DNA of 64,000 bases from the NCBI RefSeq assembly GCF_014193655.1, contig NZ_JACHZQ010000004.1, positions 186,001-250,000 of the forward strand, written 5' to 3'. This DNA is from Rhizobium sp. BK313. Lineage in GTDB: Bacteria > Pseudomonadota > Alphaproteobacteria > Rhizobiales > Rhizobiaceae. The translations under genes were made by a program, and so were the position numbers. A model generated the notes under the pieces. It searched no databases. It saw only the letters and a list, made by a program, of their open reading frames with translations, and was not told where the DNA came from. Below, piece by piece: positions 34,993 through 44,358 of this stretch; position 1 is the stretch's first letter; each line of letters begins with the position of its first letter.

Positions 34993-36197
34993 TGCAATCC
35001 ACCTCTATTGCGATGCAGTTGTGGGAGGGTCCGTAAGTCGGCGGTTTGCCCGCTGGGGCGGTTAAGGGATGCCAGCCGCTGCACCAATGCCTGGCAATCG
35101 GCGCGATCGGTCATCCATTGCCTGCGGTCCTGTGCAGCCAAAGCGTTGAAAAGGCCGAGATAGCGTTCCTCGGTCATGTCGCCCAGAAGAGCGATGAGGT
35201 GCGCAGCATTCGCCTCTCTGAGCGTCAGCCCGATTTTGCGGTTTGTGAGGAACCGTGCGGTCTCAGTGCCATCAACAGCGACCGGCACGGTGCCATGCAG
35301 GCCGCCTTCATAAAGACGGTTCGGCAACAGCCAACTGGAATTCAGCCCCTCTTCAAAGAAGTCGATCGCCCAGGAGAATTGCACTTCGCCATAGATCGTC
35401 GCGAGGTCCTCGGGATTTTTATAGGGCCCACCGAAGCGCATGAAAGGCGCATCGCGCACGAAACCATCGAAATCACTGAACTCCGAATAGGCCGGCCGGC
35501 CGCGCAAGACGATTTCGAAGCGACCCTCCATCCTGCGGGAGAATTCAGCCAGCAATTCCAGTGATTTGCGGCACCGAAGCGCCCCGAACCAGCCGATCTT
35601 CCAGGGCTCGCCAATGGCCGGCACGCGGGGAGCGTCCACGACGTCGGTGCCGATGCCTTCGAGCGCCAGAACCTTGTTCTCGAGAAGGACGATCGGCAGA
35701 TCGAGACCGGAGCGCGAGCGGAAATAATGCTCGACAAAGGCCGGCGAACTGGTCAGCAACAGCGCGGCATCCGCGCCGAAATGACGCTCTACGCCACGAA
35801 GAGCACCACCAAACACATCTTTGCGCAGCAGCAGACGATGAATATCCAGGCATTCATAAACAACCGGCATATCGCCGCCAAAGATGGACTTGGCGCGGTT
35901 GGCGACGGCCAGCATCTCAAGATTGCGGCCGATGATCACGTCCGGCTTCTCGACCGAGCGCAGCAACCGGCGCAGTTGCAGAGCGGACTTGGCAACAGCA
36001 GTGACGCGCTGCGCGAACTGCGCGTCACGCGTCCGGCCGAGCTCAATCGGTTCAACACCGTGAATGGCGGCCAACGCGTTGTCATCGCGGCGAAATCCCG
36101 CCAGCGTCACCCTTGCCCCGCCCGCCTGCAGCATCAGCACCCGCCTGCGGACAGCGGGATCGGCGAGATCGTGGACGAAATAGAGAATATGCAGCAT
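34989..36197 (-). CDS. exoL: Succinoglycan glucosyltransferase, ExoL
   Basis: Glycosyltransferase of 402 residues with a GT-B-like layout; ExoL adds the third sugar of the repeat. I chose ATG at 36197 (GGAAG upstream) over a start nine codons earlier. MLHILYFVHDLADPAVRRRV at the N terminus and PDVIIGRNLEMLAVANRAK, VYECLDIHR are typical of ExoL-type proteins. GTVPVAVDGTETARFL toward the C terminus resembles the donor-binding region. Identity is supported by position between exoK and exoA. Confidence 0.9.
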   Translation of the reverse strand: MLHILYFVHDLADPAVRRRVLMLQAGGARVTLAGFRRDDNALAAIHGVEPIELGRTRDAQFAQRVTAVAKSALQLRRLLRSVEKPDVIIGRNLEMLAVANRAKSIFGGDMPVVYECLDIHRLLLRKDVFGGALRGVERHFGADAALLLTSSPAFVEHYFRSRSGLDLPIVLLENKVLALEGIGTDVVDAPRVPAIGEPWKIGWFGALRCRKSLELLAEFSRRMEGRFEIVLRGRPAYSEFSDFDGFVRDAPFMRFGGPYKNPEDLATIYGEVQFSWAIDFFEEGLNSSWLLPNRLYEGGLHGTVPVAVDGTETARFLTNRKIGLTLREANAAHLIALLGDMTEERYLGLFNALAAQDRRQWMTDRADCQALVQRLASLNRPSGQTADLRTLPQLHRNRGGLQ

Positions 36198-36303
36198 GAA
36201 AACTTCCGCTTTCGTACCCGGCACGGCCAGGCGTCTTGTTTCGTTCGTGTTGCATCACGGCTTCTTGCTCCGGCTGCGAAATCCGCTCCGCGGCCGGAAT
36301 ATC

Positions 36304-37107
36304 TCAGTTCAGCTTGCAGGCGATCGATTCCGGAAATTGGCACTTGTCGCCCGCCGCCGTGAACGCGACGCGGTCGATCTGCATGGTTGCCGGCGCGCCG
36401 CCATAGGCAAACTTGCCCATCCAGCCGCCGAGTGTGTCCGTGCCCCACAAGCTGAAGAAGATCTTCTGAGCATGCGTCGGTATCTTCGATGGGTCGGCAA
36501 CTTCCTGAACCAGCTTGCCGTTCAGGTAATAGCGAAGCCGATCCTTCTCCCAGACGAAGGCATAGTCGTTGAACCCTTGATCAGCGCCGCCAGCAACCGG
36601 GACAAGTTTCTCGTTGCCACCTTTGGCGGCGATATATTGGTTCACCTGAACCTGTGCGGAATTCTTGCCGAGCACTTCGAAATCGATTTCGTCGTGCGGC
36701 TTTTTGTCGGTGGGGCCGATATAGGTGAAAAATGCCGAATTGAGGCCGGAGCCGGTCGCGGTGCGATAACGCGCCTCGTAGGTGCCATAGCCATAACGCT
36801 TGGTCGTCTGGATTTCGCCGCAGGCATAGTCGCGTTCACCGGTCTTGGCCCGGGTGAATTGAAGCTGCAGCATGCCTCCGTCAACGCTGACCTGCTTCTT
36901 CGACCAAGTACAGTTCTGGTGCGGGCCGTTGTTCCAGCCATCCGAAATATACCACCGGCTGCTATCGATCCTGTCGAAATTGTCGACGAAAGATGTGCCG
37001 TTCGGCTGATCCTCCTGCGCAAAACTTGCGCAGGGAATGAGGCCGACGCTCAAGATGGCGAATGAAACAAGGCTAAGTCTTCTCGCACGGAAGATCGGTT
37101 TCGTCAT
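36304..37107 (-). CDS. exoK: Endo-beta-1,3-1,4-glycanase, ExoK (GH16)
   Basis: Secreted glycanase of 267 residues that cleaves nascent succinoglycan and so lowers its molecular weight. Signal peptide about residues 1-30 (ending ASFA-QE). The GH16 catalytic motif E-x-D-x-E is intact as DEIDFEVLG, with Glu140, Asp142 and Glu144. The substrate-cleft tryptophans are present (SDGWNNGPHQNCTW, FFSLWGTDTLGGW). ATG at 37107 has AAAGGTGACC upstream. It lies nine bases after exoH in the transcript. S. meliloti ExoK has nearly the same length. Confidence 0.93.
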   Translation of the reverse strand: MTKPIFRARRLSLVSFAILSVGLIPCASFAQEDQPNGTSFVDNFDRIDSSRWYISDGWNNGPHQNCTWSKKQVSVDGGMLQLQFTRAKTGERDYACGEIQTTKRYGYGTYEARYRTATGSGLNSAFFTYIGPTDKKPHDEIDFEVLGKNSAQVQVNQYIAAKGGNEKLVPVAGGADQGFNDYAFVWEKDRLRYYLNGKLVQEVADPSKIPTHAQKIFFSLWGTDTLGGWMGKFAYGGAPATMQIDRVAFTAAGDKCQFPESIACKLN

Positions 37108-37116
37108 AGGTCACCT

Positions 37117-38232
37117 TTACTCGGAAGTCGTCTGCCGACCATTGGCGGTCAAAACACCGGCGGATGGCCGCATGCGGCTGCCGGTCAACAGATTGTAGAA
37201 GGAGGGCAGGGCGGAGCGCGCCAAACCGTTGGTCAGTGGCAGCACCGTCAGGGTAATGGCGGCGGCCAGCAGGTAGAAGACGGGATAGAGATCCTCGCCG
37301 CTGCGGTTCCACAAAACAAAGAGGCAGAACAGTAGCGGATAATGGGCGCAGAAAATCCAGAAGCTCAAGCTGCCGGTTTCGGCCAACCGCCGGGCAAGCC
37401 GGCTCTTGATCAGGATTGCCGAAAGCGCCCAAAAGCCTGGAATGCCGGCAAGCACCATCAGATCCCGGCTGAATTCGAGCCATGCGGGCAATTCTGGTCC
37501 CGTCATATAGCATGCGGACGCCAAAAGCACCGCGAGTATGAGAAAGGCTGAGGCGACGGGAACTGCGTATCGGTCGATGATAGTCAGGTCGATACGATGA
37601 AGGCTGAGATAGATCCCGAAGCTGAAGCTGAAGAGGATGGAGTTTCTGAGCACGATGCCAAGTGACACCGGCAGTGCTGCAAGCAGTAACAGACATACTA
37701 GGGTCGGGAGCGGATAGCGGCGGATCAGCATCGCCAGCAGCGGCGAGAGCAGGATGCACACGAAGAGATCGCGCAAGAAATAGAGGGGTAAATCAATCGG
37801 CGTGCCTTCAACGGCAAAGAGAAGCGTCGCGAGCATGCGCGGGCTGGCGCTTGTCAGATTCGGTATATAGCCGTCGCCGATACCGCGGTTCTGCAGGATC
37901 AGCACGAACAGAAAGAAGACGCTGTTCCACAAAAGAAACGGCAGGAGAACGGTCTTCGCCTTGCGGCGAACGGTCTTGCCGTAGTCCAGCGAGGTCGAGC
38001 CGTGACGAAAAAGCAGATAGCCGGAAATGGCGCTGAGGCAGGGAACACCAACGCGAAACAAGCTATCGCGCAGGAAGACTCGAAGCCAATCGAAGAGGCC
38101 ATAGGCTCCGTGGAACGGGCTGGAATCCGTATCGAATGGGATGTGTACAAAAACAATGCCCGAGATGAGCACGATGCGCATGAGATTGATCCGCGAAGAC
38201 ACGTTGGCAGTCACGTTCACGATATCAGTCAC
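37117..38232 (-). CDS. exoH: Succinoglycan succinyltransferase, ExoH (acyltransferase family 3)
   Basis: Polytopic membrane acyltransferase of about 371 residues that adds succinyl groups to succinoglycan. About ten hydrophobic segments are visible, starting with INLMRIVLISGIVFVHIPFD, which contains the family R-x(n)-H catalytic histidine region, and RVGVPCLSAISGYLLF. The start is uncertain: GTG at 38232 sits directly against an AAAAGGGG site, and GTG codons four and six positions downstream are better spaced. It is first in the exoHKLAMONP operon, with an AT-rich upstream region. Succinylation is needed for symbiotic activity in S. meliloti. Confidence 0.9.
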   Translation of the reverse strand: MTDIVNVTANVSSRINLMRIVLISGIVFVHIPFDTDSSPFHGAYGLFDWLRVFLRDSLFRVGVPCLSAISGYLLFRHGSTSLDYGKTVRRKAKTVLLPFLLWNSVFFLFVLILQNRGIGDGYIPNLTSASPRMLATLLFAVEGTPIDLPLYFLRDLFVCILLSPLLAMLIRRYPLPTLVCLLLLAALPVSLGIVLRNSILFSFSFGIYLSLHRIDLTIIDRYAVPVASAFLILAVLLASACYMTGPELPAWLEFSRDLMVLAGIPGFWALSAILIKSRLARRLAETGSLSFWIFCAHYPLLFCLFVLWNRSGEDLYPVFYLLAAAITLTVLPLTNGLARSALPSFYNLLTGSRMRPSAGVLTANGRQTTSE

Positions 38233-38614
38233 CCCTTTTCAGACTGCTCCCCCGCGCAGCCGTTTCAACCAGAGCAGACTAGAGCCCGCAGCCCTAACCT
38301 AGGGCGATCTGGCGAAAGGAAATATGGCGCTGCAGCAAAAAACGGGGGTACGTGACCGTTAAATCCAGTCGTTCCGCGACAAAAAGGGACATGCGGACAT
38401 ATAATACAATCGGGTTAATACCTATGGAAGTATCTGGTATAAAACGAATTTACGAATGATATAATATTCTGAAGGCCGCACGGAATTGCACGCTGTAGCG
38501 GCATCAAATTTTTTTCCACCGGCCGAAGATTTTTTTGCATCGCCGCAGTTTCCGCGATCAAACATGATCAAAATAGGGCGGCGATGCAAGCTTCTTGAGA
38601 AAGTACGAATAGGA
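38233..38614. other. Intergenic region between exoH and exoT
   Basis: No gene-like frame is present in these 382 bases; the frame at 38422-38688 has no family-like features. The middle part (38390-38480) is AT-rich and holds the likely exoH promoter. In S. meliloti exoI lies between exoH and exoT; I find no trace of it here. Confidence 0.7.
38401..38429 (-). promoter_or_regulatory. Candidate promoter of the exoH-exoP operon
   Basis: On the minus strand TTCCAT (38424-38429) and TATTAT (38401-38406) are 17 bases apart, resembling a sigma-70 promoter with a weak -35. It lies about 170 bases upstream of exoH in the AT-rich part of the region. No transcription start can be seen. Confidence 0.3.
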
Positions 38615-40102
38615 TCATTCACCTGCCGGTTGCGGTTCCGCCTTCGGCATCCTGCGTGAGCGGACGAGTTGCAACAGCTTGCGGACAAGGGCGCCCTCGG
38701 TCAGCAGAACAAGCACGGCATAGATGATGCCGCCTGCCACCGAGCCCACCACGACCTGCAGGACGGCACTCGGCAGCTCCACCTTCAGATGGTCAAGCAT
38801 GAAGCGAACCATGAGGGCCATGATGAGGGCTGTGATCATCGGCCGGTTGCTGATGTAGAGGCCCTGGAAGAACGGCGTGCCGTCGGCACGAAAAACCGCC
38901 CAGGAGTAGAAGATCAGCGTGACGACGCTGACGATGCAAAGCCAGACCATGGCCGTGATCAGATCACCGGTGATCGCTCCATAGGCGACGGCAGCGGTCG
39001 TGATGATGGCACGGACGATCGCCGACCAGAATAGAACATTGCCGCGGCCGACGCCCTTGAGATAGGGGATGAAGGTACTGCAGGGCGTCAGGATCGCCTT
39101 GGAGATCGCCAGCAGTCCGAGCACCGGCCAGGCATAAGCCCACTTCTGTCCGAACAGCACCAGCATGGCCGGCTGAGCGATCGCCCACAGTCCGAACATC
39201 ATCGGCGCCAAGAGTACGGTCGTCACCTGTGTGCTCAGCATCAGGGCATCCGACCGGCGCTTGCGGTCATGCATCATATGGCTGAAGGCCGGGAACAGCA
39301 CCCCCATGACTGCCGAGAGCACGACCTGGTTCGGAATGCTGGCAAAGCGGTTGCCGGCGGAATAGGCGCCTGCGTCGGCAAGGCCGAGATAGCGGGCGAT
39401 GATCACCATCGGGGATTGGAACGTGACGAAATTTGCCATTTCCGAGCCCATCATACCGAAGGAGAATTTCGTCAGTCCCCTGACGCGACTGAACGAGAAG
39501 ACTGGGCGCGGGAAATAACCGGAGACGGTGTAAAGACCGACGAGGCGCACGGTGCCCGAAACGAAAAGCTGCGCAACGAGCGACCAGACGCCAAATCCGA
39601 AATATGCCAGGCCGACGGCCACCAACGCGCCGGCGGACTCCGAAATCATGCTCCAGACCGCGTCCTTGCTGAAGTTCATTCGCCGCGCCAGGATCGAATA
39701 GGCGACATCGGCGGCAAGCTGGATCGGGATCATGAAGGCCATGATGCGCAGCAGATAGGCTGCCTCTTTTGCGCCCAACAATGCTGCAAAGAAATCGGCG
39801 AAGACGTAGAGAACGACGGCCATCAGCGTCGACACCGCCAAATTGACCCAGAAGACCGAGTGAACGGTCAGCATATCCTCCTTCTCCTGGATAACGAGGG
39901 AGGAGGTGAGCCCTGCGCCGCCGATCATGGCCAGGAACTGGACTACCGTCAGCGCTACGGCGACGACGCCAAATTCTTCTGGGCTTAGAATGCGCGCCAG
40001 GATAGGCACGGTGATAAACTTCAATCCAAATGTACTTGTCTTGGATAAAACGCTCCATCCGACATTGTTCGTTATCGAACGGACACTAACTGTTGAGGTC
40101 AT
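38615..40102 (-). CDS. exoT: Succinoglycan repeat-unit flippase, ExoT (Wzx/PST family)
   Basis: Integral membrane protein of 495 residues with 12-14 hydrophobic segments, in the polysaccharide transport (Wzx) family. It is thought to flip the lipid-linked octasaccharide across the inner membrane. The N terminus (NNVGWSVLSKTSTFGLKFIT, RILSPEEFGVVAVAL) matches the family pattern of R-x-L-x-P-x-E-F-G. ATG at 40102 has AGGATG about seven bases upstream. It is divergent from exoW, 119 bases away. Length fits S. meliloti ExoT. Confidence 0.92.
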   Translation of the reverse strand: MTSTVSVRSITNNVGWSVLSKTSTFGLKFITVPILARILSPEEFGVVAVALTVVQFLAMIGGAGLTSSLVIQEKEDMLTVHSVFWVNLAVSTLMAVVLYVFADFFAALLGAKEAAYLLRIMAFMIPIQLAADVAYSILARRMNFSKDAVWSMISESAGALVAVGLAYFGFGVWSLVAQLFVSGTVRLVGLYTVSGYFPRPVFSFSRVRGLTKFSFGMMGSEMANFVTFQSPMVIIARYLGLADAGAYSAGNRFASIPNQVVLSAVMGVLFPAFSHMMHDRKRRSDALMLSTQVTTVLLAPMMFGLWAIAQPAMLVLFGQKWAYAWPVLGLLAISKAILTPCSTFIPYLKGVGRGNVLFWSAIVRAIITTAAVAYGAITGDLITAMVWLCIVSVVTLIFYSWAVFRADGTPFFQGLYISNRPMITALIMALMVRFMLDHLKVELPSAVLQVVVGSVAGGIIYAVLVLLTEGALVRKLLQLVRSRRMPKAEPQPAGE

Positions 40103-40221
40103 GACGACATCCTATCTCTTGGGACCGGCTGAAATGAGCGATGGAGATTGTCGAGAAACGCATGGCCGCGACCCCGCAAGGGGGCCGCAAACTCTTTGTT
40201 GAAAACCGTAAAGGCGAAAAA

Positions 40222-41181
40222 ATGGCGTCAATTACGATTGTTATTCCTTTCTACCAGAAGCAATCAGGCATTCTGCAGCGCGCATTGAGGTCGATATCTA
40301 GGCAAGTGTTTCAGGATTTCGATATCCTCATCGTCGATGATGAATCGCCGCTTCCGGCGGAAAGCGAGCTTCAATCGCTTGGGGAAGAAGATCGGGCAAG
40401 AATTACGGTGATCCGTCAGGCCAATGCAGGCCCGGGTGGCGCACGCAATACCGGCCTCGATAATGTGCCGGCCTCAAGCCGTTTTGTCGCCTTCCTCGAT
40501 TCCGACGACGAATGGGCGCCGCTGCATCTGAGCAACGCCTTTGAAGCGCTGACGCGCCATAACGCCGATTGCTACTGGGACTCGATTGAGGGCGGCGAGG
40601 GATTTTCCTACCATTTCGGCATCACGGAGCTGGCTAAAGCGGCGGATGCCACGCGCCTTTCCGACCATCCTTCGCTGATCGAAGTCCCGGATGTCGCCAG
40701 CGTCATGTTGAAGGACTGGGCTTTCTTGCATCTGTCCTGCATGGTGATCGGACGACCGCTGTTCGAAAAAATCCGTTTCGAGGCCGAGTTGCGGCTGGCT
40801 GCCGAGGATCTTCTGTTCTTCTGCGACTGCATTCTCGCAGCCAAGCGTGTGCTGCTCTGCGAAGATGCCGGCGCGTTACGCGGCGAAGGCATGAATATTT
40901 TTCACAGTATCGACAACGGCTCGCCGCAGTTCCTCCGGCAGCAGTTCAACACTTGGACGGCGCTCGACACCTTGGAACAGCGATTTTTACAGCGACCACA
41001 AGACATTGCATCCATCCGCTCCTACAAAAATCGCGCCCGACGACAGGCGATATGGAGCCAAGTAGGGCAATTGCGCCGGCGGCGATTCCCGCAATTTGGG
41101 CTGCTGGTGAAATGGGCATGGCGCGATCCTGCGATATTGCAGAGTGCGATGCAGCTTGCCGTAAGCAAGTTTACGCCCTAG
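40222..41181 (+). CDS. exoW: Succinoglycan glucosyltransferase, ExoW (GT family 2)
   Basis: Glycosyltransferase of 319 residues that adds a late glucose of the side chain in succinoglycan synthesis. I chose ATG at 40222 (AAAGGCG upstream, MASITIVIPFYQK); the open frame extends 27 codons upstream but the usual family start is here. LIVDDESPLPAESEL, GPGGARNTGLDN and VAFLDSDDEWAPLHL (D-S-D-D metal motif) define the GT-A domain. AAEDLLFFCDCILAAK is the acceptor-side motif. exoV follows 89 bases downstream. Confidence 0.92.
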   Translation: MASITIVIPFYQKQSGILQRALRSISRQVFQDFDILIVDDESPLPAESELQSLGEEDRARITVIRQANAGPGGARNTGLDNVPASSRFVAFLDSDDEWAPLHLSNAFEALTRHNADCYWDSIEGGEGFSYHFGITELAKAADATRLSDHPSLIEVPDVASVMLKDWAFLHLSCMVIGRPLFEKIRFEAELRLAAEDLLFFCDCILAAKRVLLCEDAGALRGEGMNIFHSIDNGSPQFLRQQFNTWTALDTLEQRFLQRPQDIASIRSYKNRARRQAIWSQVGQLRRRRFPQFGLLVKWAWRDPAILQSAMQLAVSKFTP

Positions 41182-41270
41182 CTTTCGCACCTGCAGCAAA
41201 GCTGTCCAAGCGACATTATTCAAGAGCCAACGCGTGTTCGGCTACTATCTAGATCAGCAAGGAGACCTGT

Positions 41271-42215
41271 ATGAAGCCGTTCCACTGGGAATCCACCCAT
41301 GGCAATTTCGGTGACGATCTCAATCTTTGGCTCTGGGATTTTTTGCTCCCGGGCTTGCGCGAGGTGCATGAAGAAACACTCCTGGTCGGTGTTGGCACTG
41401 TCCTCAACACCCTGATATTGCCGCTTGGAGGCCGCAAGCTCGTCATCGGCAGCGGCTTTGGCTATGGCTCGCTTCCCGATATGGGCGACAAGAACGAATG
41501 GGATGTCCGCTGCGTGCGCGGCCCGCTGACGGCGGAAAAAGTCGGCCTTGCGCAGGACATGGGCATCATCGATCCGGCAGTGATGGTGACCGAAATGCCG
41601 GAATTCAAAAACCTGCGGAAAACCGGCCGCCGCACCTTCGTGCCGCATTGGGAATCGGCCGCCGCCGGGCTCTGGCCGGAGATCTGCAAGACGGTCGGCC
41701 TTTCCTATCTCGACCCCCGCGGCGAAGCGAAGGCCGTGATCCGCGAAATCGCGACATCCGAGTTGATTGTCGCCGAATCCATGCACGGCGCGATCCTGGC
41801 CGATGCCTTCCGCGTACCGTGGATCGCCGTCAGCACCTCACGCGCAATCAACAGCTTCAAATGGAACGATTGGGCCCGCTCTCTCGGCGTTACCTATGCG
41901 CCGAAACTCATTCCTGTCTCGACTCGCGCAGAAGCGATCGCCAAGGGTGCCCGCTTCTGGGGCGTCGGTTTCGAACGCGACGAGCAGGCCGTCGAAGAGC
42001 TGGAGAAGCGCCGGCAAGGGGAGACGATGGTGCTCGCCGATCCGGAGCAGACCCGTCTACGGGTGATGGCAAAACAGGCGCTTGCCGTGCCTTCGGCGCT
42101 GGCGCTTTGGCAGGCCAGCAAGGCGAAGCCGCAACTGAGCGACGACGCGGCACTTGCCAACCGCAAGCAACGCCTTCTGGATGTGCTAGAAGGCGTGCGG
42201 CGCGATTATTTCTGA
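41271..42215 (+). CDS. exoV: Succinoglycan ketal-pyruvate transferase, ExoV
   Basis: Polysaccharide pyruvyl transferase of 314 residues that adds pyruvate as a ketal to the terminal glucose of the repeat. HWESTHGNFGDDLNLWLWD at the N terminus (N-F-G-D-x-L motif), LVIGSGFGYG, WDVRCVRGPLTAEKV and LIVAESMHGAILADAFRVPW are the family hallmarks. ATG at 41271 has AAGGAGACC upstream. It follows exoW and converges on exoU with a 12-base gap. Confidence 0.93.
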   Translation: MKPFHWESTHGNFGDDLNLWLWDFLLPGLREVHEETLLVGVGTVLNTLILPLGGRKLVIGSGFGYGSLPDMGDKNEWDVRCVRGPLTAEKVGLAQDMGIIDPAVMVTEMPEFKNLRKTGRRTFVPHWESAAAGLWPEICKTVGLSYLDPRGEAKAVIREIATSELIVAESMHGAILADAFRVPWIAVSTSRAINSFKWNDWARSLGVTYAPKLIPVSTRAEAIAKGARFWGVGFERDEQAVEELEKRRQGETMVLADPEQTRLRVMAKQALAVPSALALWQASKAKPQLSDDAALANRKQRLLDVLEGVRRDYF

Positions 42216-42227
42216 TTTAGCGAAGAA

Positions 42228-43238
42228 CTATTCAGGAGCGGCCTGCAGCAGATAACGCAGGCCGTTCGCCCCCGAATGAGCAATCGGCGCGCTGCCGCCC
42301 TTACGAAAACGCTCCGTTTTATCGGCAAAAATGCCGCCGGCAATGGCCGGAATGGCGGCGGGCTTACCCAATGCGTAAGAGGCGGCCGCGGCCATGCCCG
42401 ACTGCCCCTTGATATCCAGAAAACGCCGCAGCTCATAGCGGCCGCGAACATGTTGCTCATGGTGGCGGATGGCGGCTGCATCGGCAGGCGAGAGCCCGCC
42501 GGCGGCGAGGATCGCCCGGTCGGCTTCGTAAAGTCGCCGCAAATCCTCTGTGCGATGCCGGCCGCTCAGCGAATTGCTGCGCACCACGGCGCCATAACCG
42601 CAGCTATGAATGACTTTGTAGCGCGCAGCTTTGGCAAGCGCCCGCACATAGAGATCGTAATCCTCGCCAAGACGCAGGGCCTCGTTATAGCGTAGCCTGT
42701 GCGTGTCCAGAAACGAGCGTCGCATCAACGGCTTCAGGAAGCCGATCTCGCCGCGTCGGACGCCGCGCTTGGAAATATTGCCTTCGACAAACGCGACCAG
42801 ATCGAGAAAACGCGGCTTCGGATCAAAATGATCGAGCATCGTAAAAGCGTCCGAAACCGTATCGGCATTGACGAAAGCGATGTTGTCAGCGACGAAATCC
42901 CAATCATTGCCGGAGAGCAGCGGCTTGAAACGCCCTGGGAAAAAGAAATCGTCGGCATCGAGGATGCTGATCAAGGGCGCGCGCGAAATCTCGATCGCGT
43001 GATTACGTGCTGCGGCAGGGCCGCGATTTTTCTCGAATTCCTGGATGGTCAGACGCCCGGTGCCGTCGTCGGCGAGTCTGGCGGAGGCGGCGGTACCATC
43101 TATCGAGCCATCGTCGATGACAACGACTTCAGCCACCTCGGGCTCACGCAGCGCCGAAGCGACGGCAAGGCCAATCGTGTCGCTGGCATTCTTCGCTGCG
43201 ATGATTACACAGACGTTGTTCTCGGCACTGTCAGTCAC
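42228..43238 (-). CDS. exoU: Succinoglycan glucosyltransferase, ExoU (GT family 2)
   Basis: Glycosyltransferase of 336 residues that adds a side-chain glucose. GTG at 43238 has GGAGGCTTAA upstream. VCVIIAAKNASDTIGLAVAS, VVVIDDGSIDGTAAS and LISILDADDFFFPGRFK (D-A-D-D metal motif) define the GT-A domain; LRLGEDYDLYVRALAKAA is the acceptor-side motif. It is transcribed in the same direction as exoX, which ends 88 bases upstream. Name assigned by similarity of type and by position between exoV and exoX. Confidence 0.9.
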   Translation of the reverse strand: MTDSAENNVCVIIAAKNASDTIGLAVASALREPEVAEVVVIDDGSIDGTAASARLADDGTGRLTIQEFEKNRGPAAARNHAIEISRAPLISILDADDFFFPGRFKPLLSGNDWDFVADNIAFVNADTVSDAFTMLDHFDPKPRFLDLVAFVEGNISKRGVRRGEIGFLKPLMRRSFLDTHRLRYNEALRLGEDYDLYVRALAKAARYKVIHSCGYGAVVRSNSLSGRHRTEDLRRLYEADRAILAAGGLSPADAAAIRHHEQHVRGRYELRRFLDIKGQSGMAAAASYALGKPAAIPAIAGGIFADKTERFRKGGSAPIAHSGANGLRYLLQAAPE

Positions 43239-43326
43239 TTAAGCCTCCATTGTTCTGCCGGAGACTTAGGACGGCATCAGCTATCGGCAACCACGTGATG
43301 GCCAAAAGATGCGCCAAGTGGCGGCC

Positions 43327-43617
43327 CTAGGGATTGAAGGGCTCGGAGCGGTTGAGATTGGAAGCGGGCAGGCCAGTGACCTTGTCGTCATCCCGCATCG
43401 GCGTTCCAGCCGCATCTTCATTCAACAATGCGTTTCGCGCACTCTGTTCCTTCCAGACCAAGAAAAGGATCCCCAGGAAGTAACCGATCTGCAGCAGAAC
43501 GGCGCAAATCACCGTTTCGATCAATGTGGTCGAAAGGGAGTGCGTCAGGAAATAAGTCGCGATGGCAAATACGGCTAGAGCGCCGACCATGCTGATGAAA
43601 ACGCGTGGCGCATACAT
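43327..43617 (-). CDS. exoX: Exopolysaccharide production repressor, ExoX
   Basis: Small inner-membrane protein of 96 residues, close in size to known ExoX proteins. Two hydrophobic segments, about residues 8-25 and 32-54, are followed by a charged, proline-containing cytoplasmic tail. In S. meliloti ExoX lowers succinoglycan production post-transcriptionally, probably through ExoY, and the exoX/exoY dosage sets output. ATG at 43617 with GAGGTAAC upstream. It is divergent from exoY across a long AT-rich region, as in S. meliloti. Confidence 0.88.
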   Translation of the reverse strand: MYAPRVFISMVGALAVFAIATYFLTHSLSTTLIETVICAVLLQIGYFLGILFLVWKEQSARNALLNEDAAGTPMRDDDKVTGLPASNLNRSEPFNP

Positions 43618-44358
43618 ACCGTTACCTCGCGCGGACAGTCATCACAAAAAAAGCGATCAAAGTCTTGCCTCCCTCAATAGACCCACAAGTCAAATATATT
43701 TAATGAATCCTTTGGATTCAACCAAGTGACTATGGTCTGTTACGAATGAATACGACTTTACCCACTACTCGTTAAAACTACGCCCCCATAATACGTGCAA
43801 TTACAGCTGCTGTCTTTTCTCTTTTTTTCCCATTCTCATTAAGGTTGTCCATTTAATCGTTATATACAATTCTAATGATATTAACACGTATGGGCTATGG
43901 ATTCCGGTTTCAAACAATTCAATCAACTTTTATTACAAAGTCCGGTTCTGGCGACCGTCAATATGTGCATCGCAATATGGTGTTGCAGCGCAATATTTTT
44001 CACAAAAAGTCAAGACTGCGCATGAACGGTCAAGAGTGAGCAAAGCCTATTGCAACAACAGCTGATGAACAAAACGATCCTTATAGCCTTTAACATCCTC
44101 ATGCATCGCCATCCGTAACGTAAGATGCACATTTTTTAGCCGTCTATACAATACATTCTTTAGTATAAGTATTATATAAGAAGTATCTAAACTGAAGAAA
44201 TCTGCCTCATTCGCGGTAAGACACCCCCCTGAATCCACACCGCCACAAAAATTTGGCTTAAAAAATCATAATCGCAACCTACACTCCTCCATGCACCGCG
44301 CTAACTAGGCGCCCGAGACATTCCCGACCAATTCGCCAACATGAATGGAGTCATCTCT
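43618..44358. other. Long AT-rich divergent promoter region exoX-exoY
   Basis: 741 bases without a convincing gene. The composition is far more AT-rich than the flanks, with many T/A runs. A 64-codon frame on the minus strand (44047-44238) lacks a ribosome site and family features. The region must carry the exoX and exoY promoters and probably the sites for regulators such as MucR, which is known to act at exoY/exoX in S. meliloti. Confidence 0.75.
43704..43720. repeat. 17-base palindrome upstream of exoX
   Basis: TGAATCC-TTT-GGATTCA is a perfect inverted repeat with 7-base arms. It lies 87-103 bases upstream of the exoX start, in the position of an operator or a leader hairpin of the exoX transcript. 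Confidence 0.55.

Noticed and set aside
44047..44238. 63-codon frame in the exoX-exoY region
   Set aside because: No ribosome site, AT-rich background, and no domain-like sequence; such frames are expected by chance.
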